Origin: Chloroflexota bacterium
Lineage (GTDB): Bacteria; Chloroflexota; Anaerolineae; Aggregatilineales; Phototrophicaceae
Reading direction: 5' to 3'
Length of the DNA stretch: 64,000 nt
NCBI GenBank assembly: GCA_011523735.1
Contig: WTGB01000085.1
Coordinates: 29,276-93,275, forward strand
A program made the position numbers and the translations under genes. Under the pieces are notes generated by a model, which did not search any database, was not told where the DNA came from, and saw only the letters and a list, made by a program, of their open reading frames with translations. Shown here one piece after another: positions 42,434-50,776 of the stretch (its first letter is position 1; the number at the start of each line of letters is the position of its first letter).

Positions 42434-45169
42434 ATGATCCACCGCCTCCGCTTCTATTTTATGTACGCGCTGCGCAACATCCGCCGCGGCGGCCGCTGGA
42501 CAACGCTGGCTATCCTTTGCATCACGGCCGGCGTCGCCACCGTCGTCGCCCTGCGCTCGCTGGGCCTCGCTGTCGGCGATACCTTGACCAACAACGTCCG
42601 CATCGAGGTCAAGGGCGATCTGCTCATCCGCAATGACAGCATCTTTGGGGGCTTCGGCAGCAACGATCCTCGCGCTTTCACACCGGAAGAGTTGGAGGAA
42701 CTGCTCGCCTGGGCGGGGGCGAAAGACGCCCGAAGCTCCGCCTTCATGAGCGGACGCAATATGCAAATCACCAAAACCAACGGAGAGCAATTCGGTCGTC
42801 CCAGCTTCATCGGCAGCAACTTCATCGACCCGCAGACCTACCCGCCCACGCATACCATCCTCGCTCTTGATCCACCCGATGCGCCTCTCGCTCAGCTCTT
42901 CACCGGCGGCAACGATGTTGTCATCAGCGACAACCTCGCCGCGCAAAATGATATCAGCGTCGGCGACACGGTGCGCGTCAGCGGCACGCAAGAACCCTTC
43001 ACCGTCCGCGGCATCGTCTCAGTCGCCGAAGAAAGCAGCGTGACCAACTTCCTCAACGCCTTCTTCGGTTTCGCTTATTTTGATCTCGCCAATGCTCAGG
43101 TGGTCATCAACGAAGACTTCGCCCCCAACCGCATCGGGATCATCTTTCCCGAATCGCCTGACGAACAAGCCCTCGATCGTCTTGCCGACGAAGTCGAGGC
43201 GCTGGCGCCGGAAGCCCGCTCCACCGATATCTATGACTTCCTCGAACGCTACGAAGTCATCTCGCAGTATCTCAGCGACTTTGTCGTTGTGATGGGTCTC
43301 GGCGCCCTGCTCATTGGCGGAGTCGGCATTATGAATACCATGCTTGTCCTCGTTCGCCGGCGCACCAACGAAATCGCCGCTGTCAAAACCTTCGGCTTGC
43401 GCGGTCGCCAGGTCGCGGCGCTCTTCCTCGCCGAGGGGCTGATGCTGGGCTTCATCGGCAGCGTCATCGGCATGGTCGTCGGCATCGGCCTCAGCGTCAT
43501 CGTCAACGAATATGGCTCGGTCGCTCTCCGCCAAGCGCTCGTCTGGAAAATCTACCCGGAGGCGCTCGTCTTCGGCTTTACCCTGGGATTGGTTGTCACC
43601 GCCATTTTCGCGGTCGCCCCCATTCTGACCGCTGTCAAAGTCCGCCCAAGCATCATACTCCGCCCCAACGAAAATCACCTTGTCGCTCTGGGCATACTTC
43701 AGTCCCTCTTGCTGCTCATCTTCGTCACCATCAGCCTGGGGCTAGTCGTCGGGCATATCGTGCGTCCATCGTTCGAGTTGACCGCAAGTCGCGTCCCCGA
43801 AATTGCGGCGCAAGATGCCGAGCGCCTTAGCCCTGAGGAACGCGAAGCATTCCGGGACTCGGGACGCTTCGCATCGGTGAGCGAGGGGGGCGAGGCCTCC
43901 GCGCCATCGCCTTATCTGGTCGGCGTGATCGGCGTCACTGGCGTTTTCGTCCTCTTCGCCTTATTGATCGCCGTCCTTTGGCTCATAATCTTCCTTATCG
44001 GCAAAATTCCTTCTCTGGGCATGGTCACACTCCGCCTCGCCCAGCGCAACCTCTCCACCAATCGCCTGCGCACCGCCATCACGCTGCTCGCCCTCAGCGC
44101 CGGCATGTTCGCTCTGAGCAGCATCGCCTTCGTCGGCGAGGGCACGCGTGAGCTGCTCAACCTTCAGCTAAGCCGCACCTTCGGCGGCAACATCCTGGTA
44201 TTTCCTTTTCCTGGCTTGCCGCAGAACCTTATAAAAAGCGCCATCGACAGCGCCCTCGCCGATGTTGACGTCACTTATCGCAGCACGATTGATACTTATG
44301 AGGCAGGACTCCTCAACGTGAACGGCGCGCCCGCCCCGGAAGACAGCCAACTGGACTTTACCGTCTGGGAATCCGACAAGCCTGATATCTACAGCGGCCA
44401 GCCTTCACTCTACGCCGGGCGCATGCTCACGCTTGAAGATGCCGGGCAGCGCCTAATCGTCTTGCCCAAGGCATTGACAGACTCGCTGCAAATTGACATC
44501 GGCGACCATATTCAACTGGAAACCGCGCCCGATCTTGCACTGGAAGTCATTGGCATTGTTGATAGTACCGAGGGGGCAGGCGCCTTCGGCGGTCCGGGCG
44601 GCATTGTTCCGCCCGCAGTCTTGCCCGCCTCGCTCGCATCGGAATTCACGCTCTATGCCTTTCAAGTGCCCGCTGACGAGCTTAATCACGCTCTGGCTGA
44701 GCTTTCCTCGGTCATCTTCGCCCTGGCTATCGATGTGCAATTCATCGACGGTTTGATAAGCCGGCTGATTGACCAATTCGCCGCTATCCCTACGATCGTC
44801 GGTCTGCTCTCTCTCTTCGCCGCCGCCGTCATCATGGCGAACACCGTCGCACTCGGCACCCTGGAACGGCGCCGCCAGATCGGCATCCTCAAAGCCATCG
44901 GCCTCAAATCTCGCCGCGTCCTGCAAGTCATGTTCATCGAATCCAGCTTGATCGGCTTGCTCAGCGCGCTCATCGGCATTGGCGTCAGCGCTCTCTGTAT
45001 TAGCTTGCTATCAGCCGCCGGCGGCATCACCATCCCCCTGCCGACCGACGCCCGCCTCACCGCCATCGCCCTTTTCATCGCCGCACTCCTCATCGGCTGG
45101 ACCGCCACCTTTCTCAGCGCCCGCGTCGCCCTGCAAGAACGGGTCATGAACGTCCTCCGCTACGATTAG
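42434..45169 (+). CDS. FtsX/MacB-type ABC permease, orphan
   Basis: A 911-residue permease with two FtsX domains and a large periplasmic or extracytoplasmic domain. The N-terminal part has MIHRLRFYFMYALRNIRRGGRWT and a transmembrane helix, then an ectodomain (about 45-280). Three helices follow (about 285-400), a linker with two more helices (about 420-520), a second ectodomain and final helices (MVTLRLAQRNLSTNRLRTAIT, IGILKAIGLKSRRVL). It belongs with the MacB/LolCE group that moves lipids, lipoproteins or peptides. No ATPase is adjacent; the LolD/MacB-type ATPase at 5.8 kb is the only candidate in the window. The start has no clear ribosome-binding site. Confidence 0.87.
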   Translation: MIHRLRFYFMYALRNIRRGGRWTTLAILCITAGVATVVALRSLGLAVGDTLTNNVRIEVKGDLLIRNDSIFGGFGSNDPRAFTPEELEELLAWAGAKDARSSAFMSGRNMQITKTNGEQFGRPSFIGSNFIDPQTYPPTHTILALDPPDAPLAQLFTGGNDVVISDNLAAQNDISVGDTVRVSGTQEPFTVRGIVSVAEESSVTNFLNAFFGFAYFDLANAQVVINEDFAPNRIGIIFPESPDEQALDRLADEVEALAPEARSTDIYDFLERYEVISQYLSDFVVVMGLGALLIGGVGIMNTMLVLVRRRTNEIAAVKTFGLRGRQVAALFLAEGLMLGFIGSVIGMVVGIGLSVIVNEYGSVALRQALVWKIYPEALVFGFTLGLVVTAIFAVAPILTAVKVRPSIILRPNENHLVALGILQSLLLLIFVTISLGLVVGHIVRPSFELTASRVPEIAAQDAERLSPEEREAFRDSGRFASVSEGGEASAPSPYLVGVIGVTGVFVLFALLIAVLWLIIFLIGKIPSLGMVTLRLAQRNLSTNRLRTAITLLALSAGMFALSSIAFVGEGTRELLNLQLSRTFGGNILVFPFPGLPQNLIKSAIDSALADVDVTYRSTIDTYEAGLLNVNGAPAPEDSQLDFTVWESDKPDIYSGQPSLYAGRMLTLEDAGQRLIVLPKALTDSLQIDIGDHIQLETAPDLALEVIGIVDSTEGAGAFGGPGGIVPPAVLPASLASEFTLYAFQVPADELNHALAELSSVIFALAIDVQFIDGLISRLIDQFAAIPTIVGLLSLFAAAVIMANTVALGTLERRRQIGILKAIGLKSRRVLQVMFIESSLIGLLSALIGIGVSALCISLLSAAGGITIPLPTDARLTAIALFIAALLIGWTATFLSARVALQERVMNVLRYD

Positions 45170-45251
45170 TCCCCAGCGCCCATTTCCTGATTTCGGGTTG
45201 GGCATTCGGGTGATGCTCTCGCAATTCGCCATTGCCCGGAGCATAGCCTGA

Positions 45252-45280
45252 TTGCCCGCTCAAAAAACCTATGCTATATT
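45252..45280 (+). promoter_or_regulatory. Promoter of the Flp-like pilin gene
   Basis: TTGCCC (45252-45257) and TATATT (45275-45280) with a 17-bp spacer, with TGC just before the -10. The transcript leader would be about 55 nt and contains AGGAG before ATG 45341. Confidence 0.65.
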
Positions 45281-45340
45281 GAAATCAATCGATCGCTCAT
45301 CCTTCATTCTCACCAACACACTTATCGCAGGAGTAGTCTG

Positions 45341-45529
45341 ATGGCTCACAAACCAAGAAATCCAAGTGGACAGGGCTTGGTCGAATACGCGTTGATCCTC
45401 GTCTTGGTCGCGGTGGTCGTTATCGTAATTCTGGCGCTGCTGGGACCGGCAATCGGCAATATCTTTTCCAATATCATCAACAGCCTGAACCCGACAGCGA
45501 CTCCGACTATCACGCCTACGCCAAACTGA
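45341..45529 (+). CDS. Flp-type prepilin with Pro/Thr-rich tail
   Basis: A 62-residue prepilin-like protein. The short basic leader is followed by GQGLVEYALILVLVAVVVIVILALLG, the hallmark Flp/Tad segment in which cleavage occurs before the hydrophobic helix, with the Glu-Tyr that aids assembly. The C-terminus is unusual for Flp pilins because it is a short PTATPTITPTPN tail. AGGAG lies 8 nt before ATG 45341. No tad assembly genes are adjacent. It may be part of a surface fibre encoded elsewhere. Confidence 0.82.
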   Translation: MAHKPRNPSGQGLVEYALILVLVAVVVIVILALLGPAIGNIFSNIINSLNPTATPTITPTPN

Positions 45530-45637
45530 GTTTCACAAGCCCGATTCGCGATCGTGGGCGGTTTCCATGCCGTCCGCGTTTTGTCTGCCTTGCCTTCACT
45601 CGCACTGCATTGGTCCATCTAAAATCACATTGAAATG

Positions 45638-45713
45638 TGTAGGGGCGACCAACCCGGTCGCCCGTCGTAGCGGTAGAATACGTCTTCGGGTGACTTGATA
45701 TGTCGCCCCTACA
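45638..45713. repeat. 76-bp dispersed inverted-repeat element
   Basis: The best-preserved copy. Terminal inverted repeats of 12 bp are perfect (TGTAGGGGCGAC at 45638, GTCGCCCCTACA to 45713). Inside, GGGCGACC-AACCC-GGTCGCCC and GGGTGAC-TTGATAT-GTCGCCC form two hairpins either side of a 24-nt centre. No coding capacity exists. The length and structure resemble REP/BIME or miniature inverted-repeat elements. Confidence 0.8.
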
Positions 45714-45851
45714 TATTCTCGTGTCAACAGTGCATTGTTTTACGTGCGCCAAGCTCCTGACTTGCGAGGGGCTGCGGTTAAACAAGCCGGCACAGAAGCC
45801 GTCATGCACACGATGTCGCTGGTATTGACCACCCTTGTCGCGGGCGCAATC

Positions 45852-45880
45852 TTATCGCCGCGCTCATAATCCGTTATACT
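45852..45880 (+). promoter_or_regulatory. Promoter of the M42 peptidase gene
   Basis: TTATCG (45852-45857), 17-bp spacer, TATACT (45875-45880). The leader of about 36 nt contains GGTAGGGA before ATG 45923. Confidence 0.6.
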
Positions 45881-45922
45881 CTCGGCGACTTTACACTGAG
45901 TTGGTCAACCGGTAGGGATAAA

Positions 45923-46960
45923 ATGCACCTTGAAGAGTTGTCGAATGCCATTGGCGTAAGCGGGGAAGAAGACGATGTCCGCAGCATCATACTGCCCGCC
46001 ATACGCGATCACGTGACGGATATCAATGTCGATGCCCTCGGCAACCTCACCGCCATCCAGCGCGGCACGGTCCATCCCGATTACATTGTGATGATTGCCG
46101 CGCACATGGATGAAGTCGGCATGATGGTCACCGCCGTTGACGCCAACGGACTCATTCAATTCACCAACGTCGGGGGCCTCGATCCGCGAATCCTGCCCGG
46201 CTTGCGCGTCACAGTCGGCGCCCAGCGCAGCCCCGGCGTCATCCTCTGGAAACCGATCCACCTGGGACGCGACATGAAAACTGTCGCCATGGATAATCTT
46301 CGGATTGATGTTGGCGCGGGGGACAAAAGCGCGGCCCGACCCGGCGACCGCATCGCCTTTGCCAGCAGCTTCGCCCGCCTCAACGACAAGGTCCTGCGCG
46401 GCAAAGCCTTTGACGACCGCGTCGGCTGTTCGATCCTGATCGATATCTTGCAGGCTGGACCTTACCCGGTCACCATCGCCGCCGCCTTCACCGTCCAGGA
46501 AGAGATTGGCTTGCGGGGCGCCAAAGTGGCGGCTGAACGCTTGGGTCCCGATGCCGCCATCGTCCTCGAAGGCACCTATGCCTACGATGTGCCTGACCCC
46601 AACCGCGAAGCCGATGCGGGCGATCTGCCCGGCAATCCCGGCACACGTTTCGGCGGAGGGGCCGTCATCACCTTGTCCGACAGGCAGATGATCACCGACC
46701 CACGCGCCCTCGCTTTCCTGCGCGAAACGGCGGAAGCGAACGACATCGCCTACCAAATCAAGACAATGGATGGCGGCGGCACCGATGGTGGAGCAATTCA
46801 CATAGCGCAGGCCGGTATCCCGACCATGCCGATCTCAGCGCCCTGCCGCTACATACATACGCCGACGGCGCTGCTGCATCTTGATGATTATGAAAATGTG
46901 CTCGCTTTGTCGCGGGCTGTTTTGAACCGCCTCAGCCCCAGGACCTTCCAACGGGCTTGA
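45923..46960 (+). CDS. M42 family glutamyl aminopeptidase/endoglucanase-type peptidase
   Basis: A 345-residue di-metal peptidase of the FrvX/TET type. Metal and catalytic residues are visible: His in IAAHMDEVGM (about 58), Asp in GKAFDDRVGC, Glu pair in VQEEIGLRGA, an acidic residue in IVLEGTYAYD and His in RYIHTPTAL. TET enzymes form large tetrahedral assemblies that trim peptides. GGTAGGGA precedes ATG 45923. It is convergent with the LysM lipoprotein, with 3 nt between the stop codons. Confidence 0.92.
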   Translation: MHLEELSNAIGVSGEEDDVRSIILPAIRDHVTDINVDALGNLTAIQRGTVHPDYIVMIAAHMDEVGMMVTAVDANGLIQFTNVGGLDPRILPGLRVTVGAQRSPGVILWKPIHLGRDMKTVAMDNLRIDVGAGDKSAARPGDRIAFASSFARLNDKVLRGKAFDDRVGCSILIDILQAGPYPVTIAAAFTVQEEIGLRGAKVAAERLGPDAAIVLEGTYAYDVPDPNREADAGDLPGNPGTRFGGGAVITLSDRQMITDPRALAFLRETAEANDIAYQIKTMDGGGTDGGAIHIAQAGIPTMPISAPCRYIHTPTALLHLDDYENVLALSRAVLNRLSPRTFQRA

Positions 46961-46963
46961 CGA

Positions 46964-47743
46964 CTATTCCGGTAACAGCAGTTCCTGGCCCGCCAACAGC
47001 CGATTCGGGTTGATGAGATTGTTCAGCGCGATCAAGGCATTGACATCCACCCGATACCTCAACGATATGCTCTCGATCGTCTCGCCAACCGATACCACAT
47101 GGATCCGCGGTCCAGGCGTCGCCGTATCCTCAACTTCGGCTGCGATTTCCTCTTCTGTCGCCGCTTCGGGCGCCTCGGTCTCGATCAGCACTGGCGCTGG
47201 CGATTCTATTGGTCTTGCTGTCGGCGCCGCATACTCGCAACCGGGCCGCAATAGCAACTGCCCGATCGAAAGGGCATCGCTATCAATCTGGCTCGCGTTC
47301 ATGATTTCCTGCACCGTCGTATTCCAATTCAGCGACAGCCGGAACAGATTGTCCCCCGATTGCACCGTGTAAACGCATTCATGATTGGGGTCGAGCTGTT
47401 CTTCAAACGACGGCGTGGTTGTCGGCTGAACAAAGGGCGTCAGTGTCTCCGCCACCGGAGTAGCGGTAATCGGAATCTCGGTCAGCAATTCAACTGTCGG
47501 CTGTTCAACCTGCCCGGGCGCCGTCTCCGGCGTCACGTATTGCCGCGTAGCTTCGGCAGAAGCATCCGCGCCCGCTTCAGCGGCATCCGCGTCGTCTTCG
47601 ACAACCGCCTCAATGCTGGTCGGCATGGCGACAGTTGCGACTTCCGCGCTATCGACTTGCTGAAAAGGCTCTTCAGTCTGTCGATAGCAGGCGGTCAACA
47701 GCAGCGCGCAGAGCAGCGACATTACGAGCAGTCTAGGCTTCAT
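46964..47743 (-). CDS. LysM-domain lipoprotein
   Basis: A 259-residue lipoprotein. The signal peptide ends in a lipobox (LLTAC) so it is lipid-anchored at Cys. A low-complexity Thr/Pro/Ala/Glu linker follows (about 25-115). Two LysM repeats are present: VYTVQSGDNLFRLSLNWNTT (about 125-170) and IHVVSVGETIESISLRYRVD (about 213-258). LysM binds peptidoglycan or other N-acetylglucosamine polymers, so the protein likely sits on the wall. ATG 47743 has GGGGAGA upstream; the ORF-track start is 14 codons too early. Confidence 0.85.
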   Translation of the reverse strand: MKPRLLVMSLLCALLLTACYRQTEEPFQQVDSAEVATVAMPTSIEAVVEDDADAAEAGADASAEATRQYVTPETAPGQVEQPTVELLTEIPITATPVAETLTPFVQPTTTPSFEEQLDPNHECVYTVQSGDNLFRLSLNWNTTVQEIMNASQIDSDALSIGQLLLRPGCEYAAPTARPIESPAPVLIETEAPEAATEEEIAAEVEDTATPGPRIHVVSVGETIESISLRYRVDVNALIALNNLINPNRLLAGQELLLPE

Positions 47744-47842
47744 TGGGTTATGTCTCCCCACACACCAAGTAGTGGCTGATTCCATTATAATGGTGTCTGG
47801 AAAGACGGGCTACTTGACTAGCGCGTGATTCTATAAAGCCTG

Positions 47843-49207
47843 CTACCCCACCTGCGGCAGCGCCTCCATCGCCCGTTCGATTTCCGCCTGCGGATATTCA
47901 TAATCTGATAGCTCGCCGCCCAGGTAGGCGTCGTATGCGCTCATATCGAAGTGCCCGTGCCCGCAGAGATTGAAGAGGATGACGCGCTCCTCGCCCGCTT
48001 CCTTCGCCGCTTGCGCCTCGCGTAGCGCGCCAGCGATCCCGTGCGCCGCTTCCGGCGCCGCGATGATGCCTTCGGCTTTGGCGAATGTTAGGGCAGCGCC
48101 GAAGGTCTCCAACTGCGGTATCGCGTGCATCGACAGCAAATCCTGATCCCAAAGCTCGCAGATGATCGATGCCATGCCATGATAGCGCAAGCCACCGGCG
48201 TGCAAGGGCGGCGGCACGAAGCCATGACCGAGCGTATACATCTTCACCAGCGGCGTCATGCCGACCGTATCGCCGAAGTCATAAGCGTATTTGCCCCGCG
48301 TCAAGCTCGGGCAAGCGGCCGGCTCGACGCCGAGCAGCTTGGTCTGCTTGCCCGCCGTCAAGTTCTGATGCAGGAAGGGCAGGGCGATACCGGCGAAATT
48401 GCTGCCCCCGCCCGTCGGTCCCACCACCACATCGGGATACTCGCCGGCCAACTCCATCTGCCCCAGCGCTTCCTGCCCGATCACCGTCTGATGCATTAAG
48501 ACATGATTCAAGACGCTGCCCAGCGAATACTTGTATACCCCGCCGCTGGTAGCCGCCACTTCCACCGCTTCGCTGATAGCGATGCCCAGCGAGCCCGTGC
48601 TGTCAGGATCTCCCTCCAGGATGGCGCGTCCGGCACTGGTGGAATCGCTCGGGCTGGCGGTGACGCTGGCGCCGAAGCTCTGCATGATCGCGCGCCGATA
48701 GGGCTTCTGCTCATAACTGATCCGCACCATGTAAACGATGCATTCCATATCGAAGAAGCTGCAAGCCTGCGCCAGCGCCGTCCCCCATTGCCCGGCGCCC
48801 GTCTCTGTCGTCAGCCCGTTGATGCCCTCCTGCTTGTTGTAATAAGCCTGCGCTGTGGCGGTGTTGAGTTTGTGGCTGCCCGATGGCGATACGCCCTCGT
48901 ACTTGTAATAAATATGGGCTGGCGTATCCAGCGCCTTCTCCAGCCGGCGCGCCCTTAGCAGCGGAGTGGGCCGCCAGAGCTTGTATATCTCGCGCACCTC
49001 GTCCGGTATCTCGATCCAGCGATCCTGGCTGACCTCCTGCAAGATCAGCTGCATCGGGAAAAGCGGCGCCAGGTCATCCGGTCCCACCGGCTGATGACTG
49101 CCTGGGTGCAAGACCGGCGGCAGGGGCCGCGGCAAATCCGCCTGCACGTTGTACCAGTGACTCGGAATCGCGCTCTGCGGCAAGTCAAATCGAATGTCCT
49201 CAGTCAT
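47843..49207 (-). CDS. trpB2: TrpB2-type tryptophan synthase beta chain
   Basis: A 454-residue PLP enzyme of the TrpB2 class, longer than TrpB1 by an N-terminal extension that includes SHWYNVQADLPRPLPP. The PLP lysine is in GSHKLNTATAQAY (about 113) and the phosphate-binding glycines are in GPTGGGSNFAG. TrpB2 proteins make tryptophan from indole and serine and are often found without TrpA; here no trp genes are adjacent. ATG 49207 has GGGGAGAAG upstream, whereas the ORF track begins five codons earlier. Confidence 0.9.
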   Translation of the reverse strand: MTEDIRFDLPQSAIPSHWYNVQADLPRPLPPVLHPGSHQPVGPDDLAPLFPMQLILQEVSQDRWIEIPDEVREIYKLWRPTPLLRARRLEKALDTPAHIYYKYEGVSPSGSHKLNTATAQAYYNKQEGINGLTTETGAGQWGTALAQACSFFDMECIVYMVRISYEQKPYRRAIMQSFGASVTASPSDSTSAGRAILEGDPDSTGSLGIAISEAVEVAATSGGVYKYSLGSVLNHVLMHQTVIGQEALGQMELAGEYPDVVVGPTGGGSNFAGIALPFLHQNLTAGKQTKLLGVEPAACPSLTRGKYAYDFGDTVGMTPLVKMYTLGHGFVPPPLHAGGLRYHGMASIICELWDQDLLSMHAIPQLETFGAALTFAKAEGIIAAPEAAHGIAGALREAQAAKEAGEERVILFNLCGHGHFDMSAYDAYLGGELSDYEYPQAEIERAMEALPQVG

Positions 49208-49376
49208 AAGTCTTCTCCCCACAGCTTAATCGTGACGCGTATTATGTCCGAGCCAACTCCATTCCGCAATCGCTCCCGAGCCTGCCCGGCAAAACGCCAA
49301 TCTCATAGAGGGTTCCCCGCAACAGGTAATGACTTCAACCCTCGACGGACAGATCACTCTCCACTTGCGGGCTGTA

Positions 49377-49405
49377 TTGACTATGGATTCCGCTGCCACT
49401 ATACT
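49377..49405 (+). promoter_or_regulatory. Promoter of SRP RNA
   Basis: TTGACT (49377-49382), 17-bp spacer, TATACT (49400-49405): close to consensus, as expected for a stable RNA. Initiation is expected at about 49412. Confidence 0.75.
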
Positions 49406-49411
49406 TCTGTG

Positions 49412-49520
49412 ATGATGAGTCGGGACCCTTGCGGCAGAAAATTCCGAACCGTGTCAGGGCTTAACGGCAGCAGCACTAAGGAAAACATCTGGGTGTCTTG
49501 CGGTATCCTGACTCATCTTC
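49412..49520 (+). ncRNA. ffs: Signal recognition particle RNA (small bacterial type)
   Basis: About 105 nt of RNA that binds Ffh to target membrane proteins. The conserved core is AACCGTGTCAGG then a 10-nt stem-loop then AGCAGCACTAAG, matching the helix 8 motif of bacterial SRP RNA (CAGG opposite AGCAG). The ends GATGAGTC (49414-49421) and GACTCATC (49510-49517) are perfectly complementary and close the hairpin. Between CAGG and AGCAG the sequence GCTTAACGGC replaces the usual TCCGGAAGGA, so the tip reads GCU-UAAC-GGC, a URRC-type instead of a GGAA tetraloop. It has a strong promoter but no clear T-tract terminator, and no Alu domain. The boundaries are approximate. Confidence 0.85.
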
Positions 49521-49543
49521 CCGGGGGAGCACTTGTCTTCCGC

Positions 49544-50173
49544 CTAGCGCAGCCGCGCCACGGTGAGCGCCAGGTCGAATTGCTGACAGAAAACCACGGC
49601 CGATTCATAGACGCTCAAATCATGGTCATCCGGCAGATAATAATACTGATCGCCGATATTGCCCTTCAACCGGCCTAAATCAAGCCCGTCTTCCAGTTGC
49701 AGCGCCAGCAGCGGCAGCGGATCCCGCGCCAGATATACCCGTACATCACGACAGCGCGCCGAGGCAAAATCTTCAAAGCGCAATATCCGCCGCCCATCTG
49801 CCAACTCATAGATCGTCGCTCTGCCTGCGCCCCAATGCAGCGCGTTAAGCTCTTGAAACTCGCCACTGACCAGCGTCCGCGCTCCCTCCAACTGGTCCGC
49901 GATGTCCTCCGGCGGCGCCGGCTGATCAGCATCTATCGCGACCAGCACCATCTCCAGCGCCATGGAAGCATTGCGCTCATATTCGTCCAACAGCTTCTCG
50001 CGCTGGGCCCGCGGCAATGCCAGAAAATCGTCTTGGTGCTCGAAGGCCAAGCCCGGGAATGGGGCATTCTCTCCGCGATCGCGGAAGTAAACGCGCCAAG
50101 CGGGAAAGGTCCAGACGGCCACAGCGATAAGACCGACCAACGTCAACAGGATGAAGCGAAACCGAAATTCCAT
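49544..50173 (-). CDS. Membrane-anchored DM13-domain protein
   Basis: A 209-residue protein with one N-terminal transmembrane helix (FRFILLTLVGLIAVAVWTF), a short helical region (about 40-95) and a C-terminal DM13 domain (about 100-208). The domain is recognisable by GEFQELNALHWGAGRATIYE, RILRFEDFASARCRDVRVYL, LGRLKGNIGDQYYYLP and the final Cys in VVFCQQF. DM13 domains are thought to act in electron transfer or redox outside the cytoplasm. The protein is single-domain apart from its anchor. It is convergent with the SRP RNA, about 24 nt away. Confidence 0.82.
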   Translation of the reverse strand: MEFRFRFILLTLVGLIAVAVWTFPAWRVYFRDRGENAPFPGLAFEHQDDFLALPRAQREKLLDEYERNASMALEMVLVAIDADQPAPPEDIADQLEGARTLVSGEFQELNALHWGAGRATIYELADGRRILRFEDFASARCRDVRVYLARDPLPLLALQLEDGLDLGRLKGNIGDQYYYLPDDHDLSVYESAVVFCQQFDLALTVARLR

Positions 50174-50262
50174 CTTCTAGGCGCTCACCAAGATGTCAAT
50201 GCGACCAAAATCATTGTGTCACAGGCCAGGCGCCTGCACAAGACCACGCCGCCTCCCGCGCC

Positions 50263-50310
50263 GTAGGGACGACAGGCGGTCAGTGTCTACGCGACCCTTG
50301 TGTCGCTCGC
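50263..50310. repeat. Dispersed repeat copy in inverse orientation
   Basis: GTAGGGACGACAGGCGGTCAGTGTCTACGCGACCCTTGTGTCGC. Its reverse complement contains AAGGGTCGCGTAGACA, the core of the two repeats at 28001 and 28095. The end GTAGGGACGAC matches the head of the 76-bp elements, tying the two subfamilies together. Confidence 0.6.
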
Positions 50311-50342
50311 AATCAACTCGACCGAAAATTGCTCGCCTGCAC

Positions 50343-50348
50343 TATAAT
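50343..50348 (+). promoter_or_regulatory. -10 element of the 131-residue protein gene
   Basis: A perfect TATAAT 32 bp before ATG 50381, preceded by TGCAC rather than TGn. No strong -35 is visible. Confidence 0.4.
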
Positions 50349-50380
50349 TGCTCGCATAAGGAGGGCAGGGGAGGCTGAAG

Positions 50381-50776
50381 ATGCCCTTTCGCTTCGAATG
50401 GCGAGACCAGAGCAAGCGCGCCATCTGCTATATCGCCGAGGGACACTGGAATTGGAAGGATTACCATCAGGCAGTGCGCGCTTCAGCATTCACGCTAATG
50501 TCGGCGCCCCAACATGTGGACAGCGTCATCGACTTGCGCGGCAGCGCGCGAAGGGACTTGCCAGCCGGCGCCTCAGCCCATCTGCGCAGCTTCGGTCGAA
50601 AGACGCAAGCGCGCCTGAGCGGCCGCGCCGCCGTCATCGGCCTGCCGGATGTCGAAGTGGAGGACTTGCGCGCTGGTGCGCTGGTGACTGCCGACGGGCT
50701 TGTCAAGTTCGTCGAGAGCGAAGCCGGCTTGGAAGAGCTGCTTGCTGAATGGGCGGCGAACCCGCCAGAAAGCTAG
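50381..50776 (+). CDS. Conserved-looking protein of unknown function
   Basis: A 131-residue soluble protein with GGGAGGCTGAAG just before the start. It has alternating beta and alpha character, with ICYIAEGHWNWKDYHQAVRASAF and VDSVIDLRGSARRDLPAGA early, and VEVEDLRAGALVTADGLVKFVESEAGLEELL near the end. This pattern resembles STAS or SpoIIAA-like folds but I cannot assign it. It is convergent with the MFS gene and overlaps it by four bases. Confidence 0.6.
   Translation: MPFRFEWRDQSKRAICYIAEGHWNWKDYHQAVRASAFTLMSAPQHVDSVIDLRGSARRDLPAGASAHLRSFGRKTQARLSGRAAVIGLPDVEVEDLRAGALVTADGLVKFVESEAGLEELLAEWAANPPES

Larger units (their letters stand above)
45530..45922. other. Intergenic region with dispersed element and M42 promoter
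   Basis: About 393 bases. A GCCCGAT...ATCGTGGGC imperfect hairpin near 45539-45560 may mark the end of the pilin transcript. The 76-bp element is at 45638-45713 and the promoter of the M42 gene at 45852-45880. I see no gene. Confidence 0.5.
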
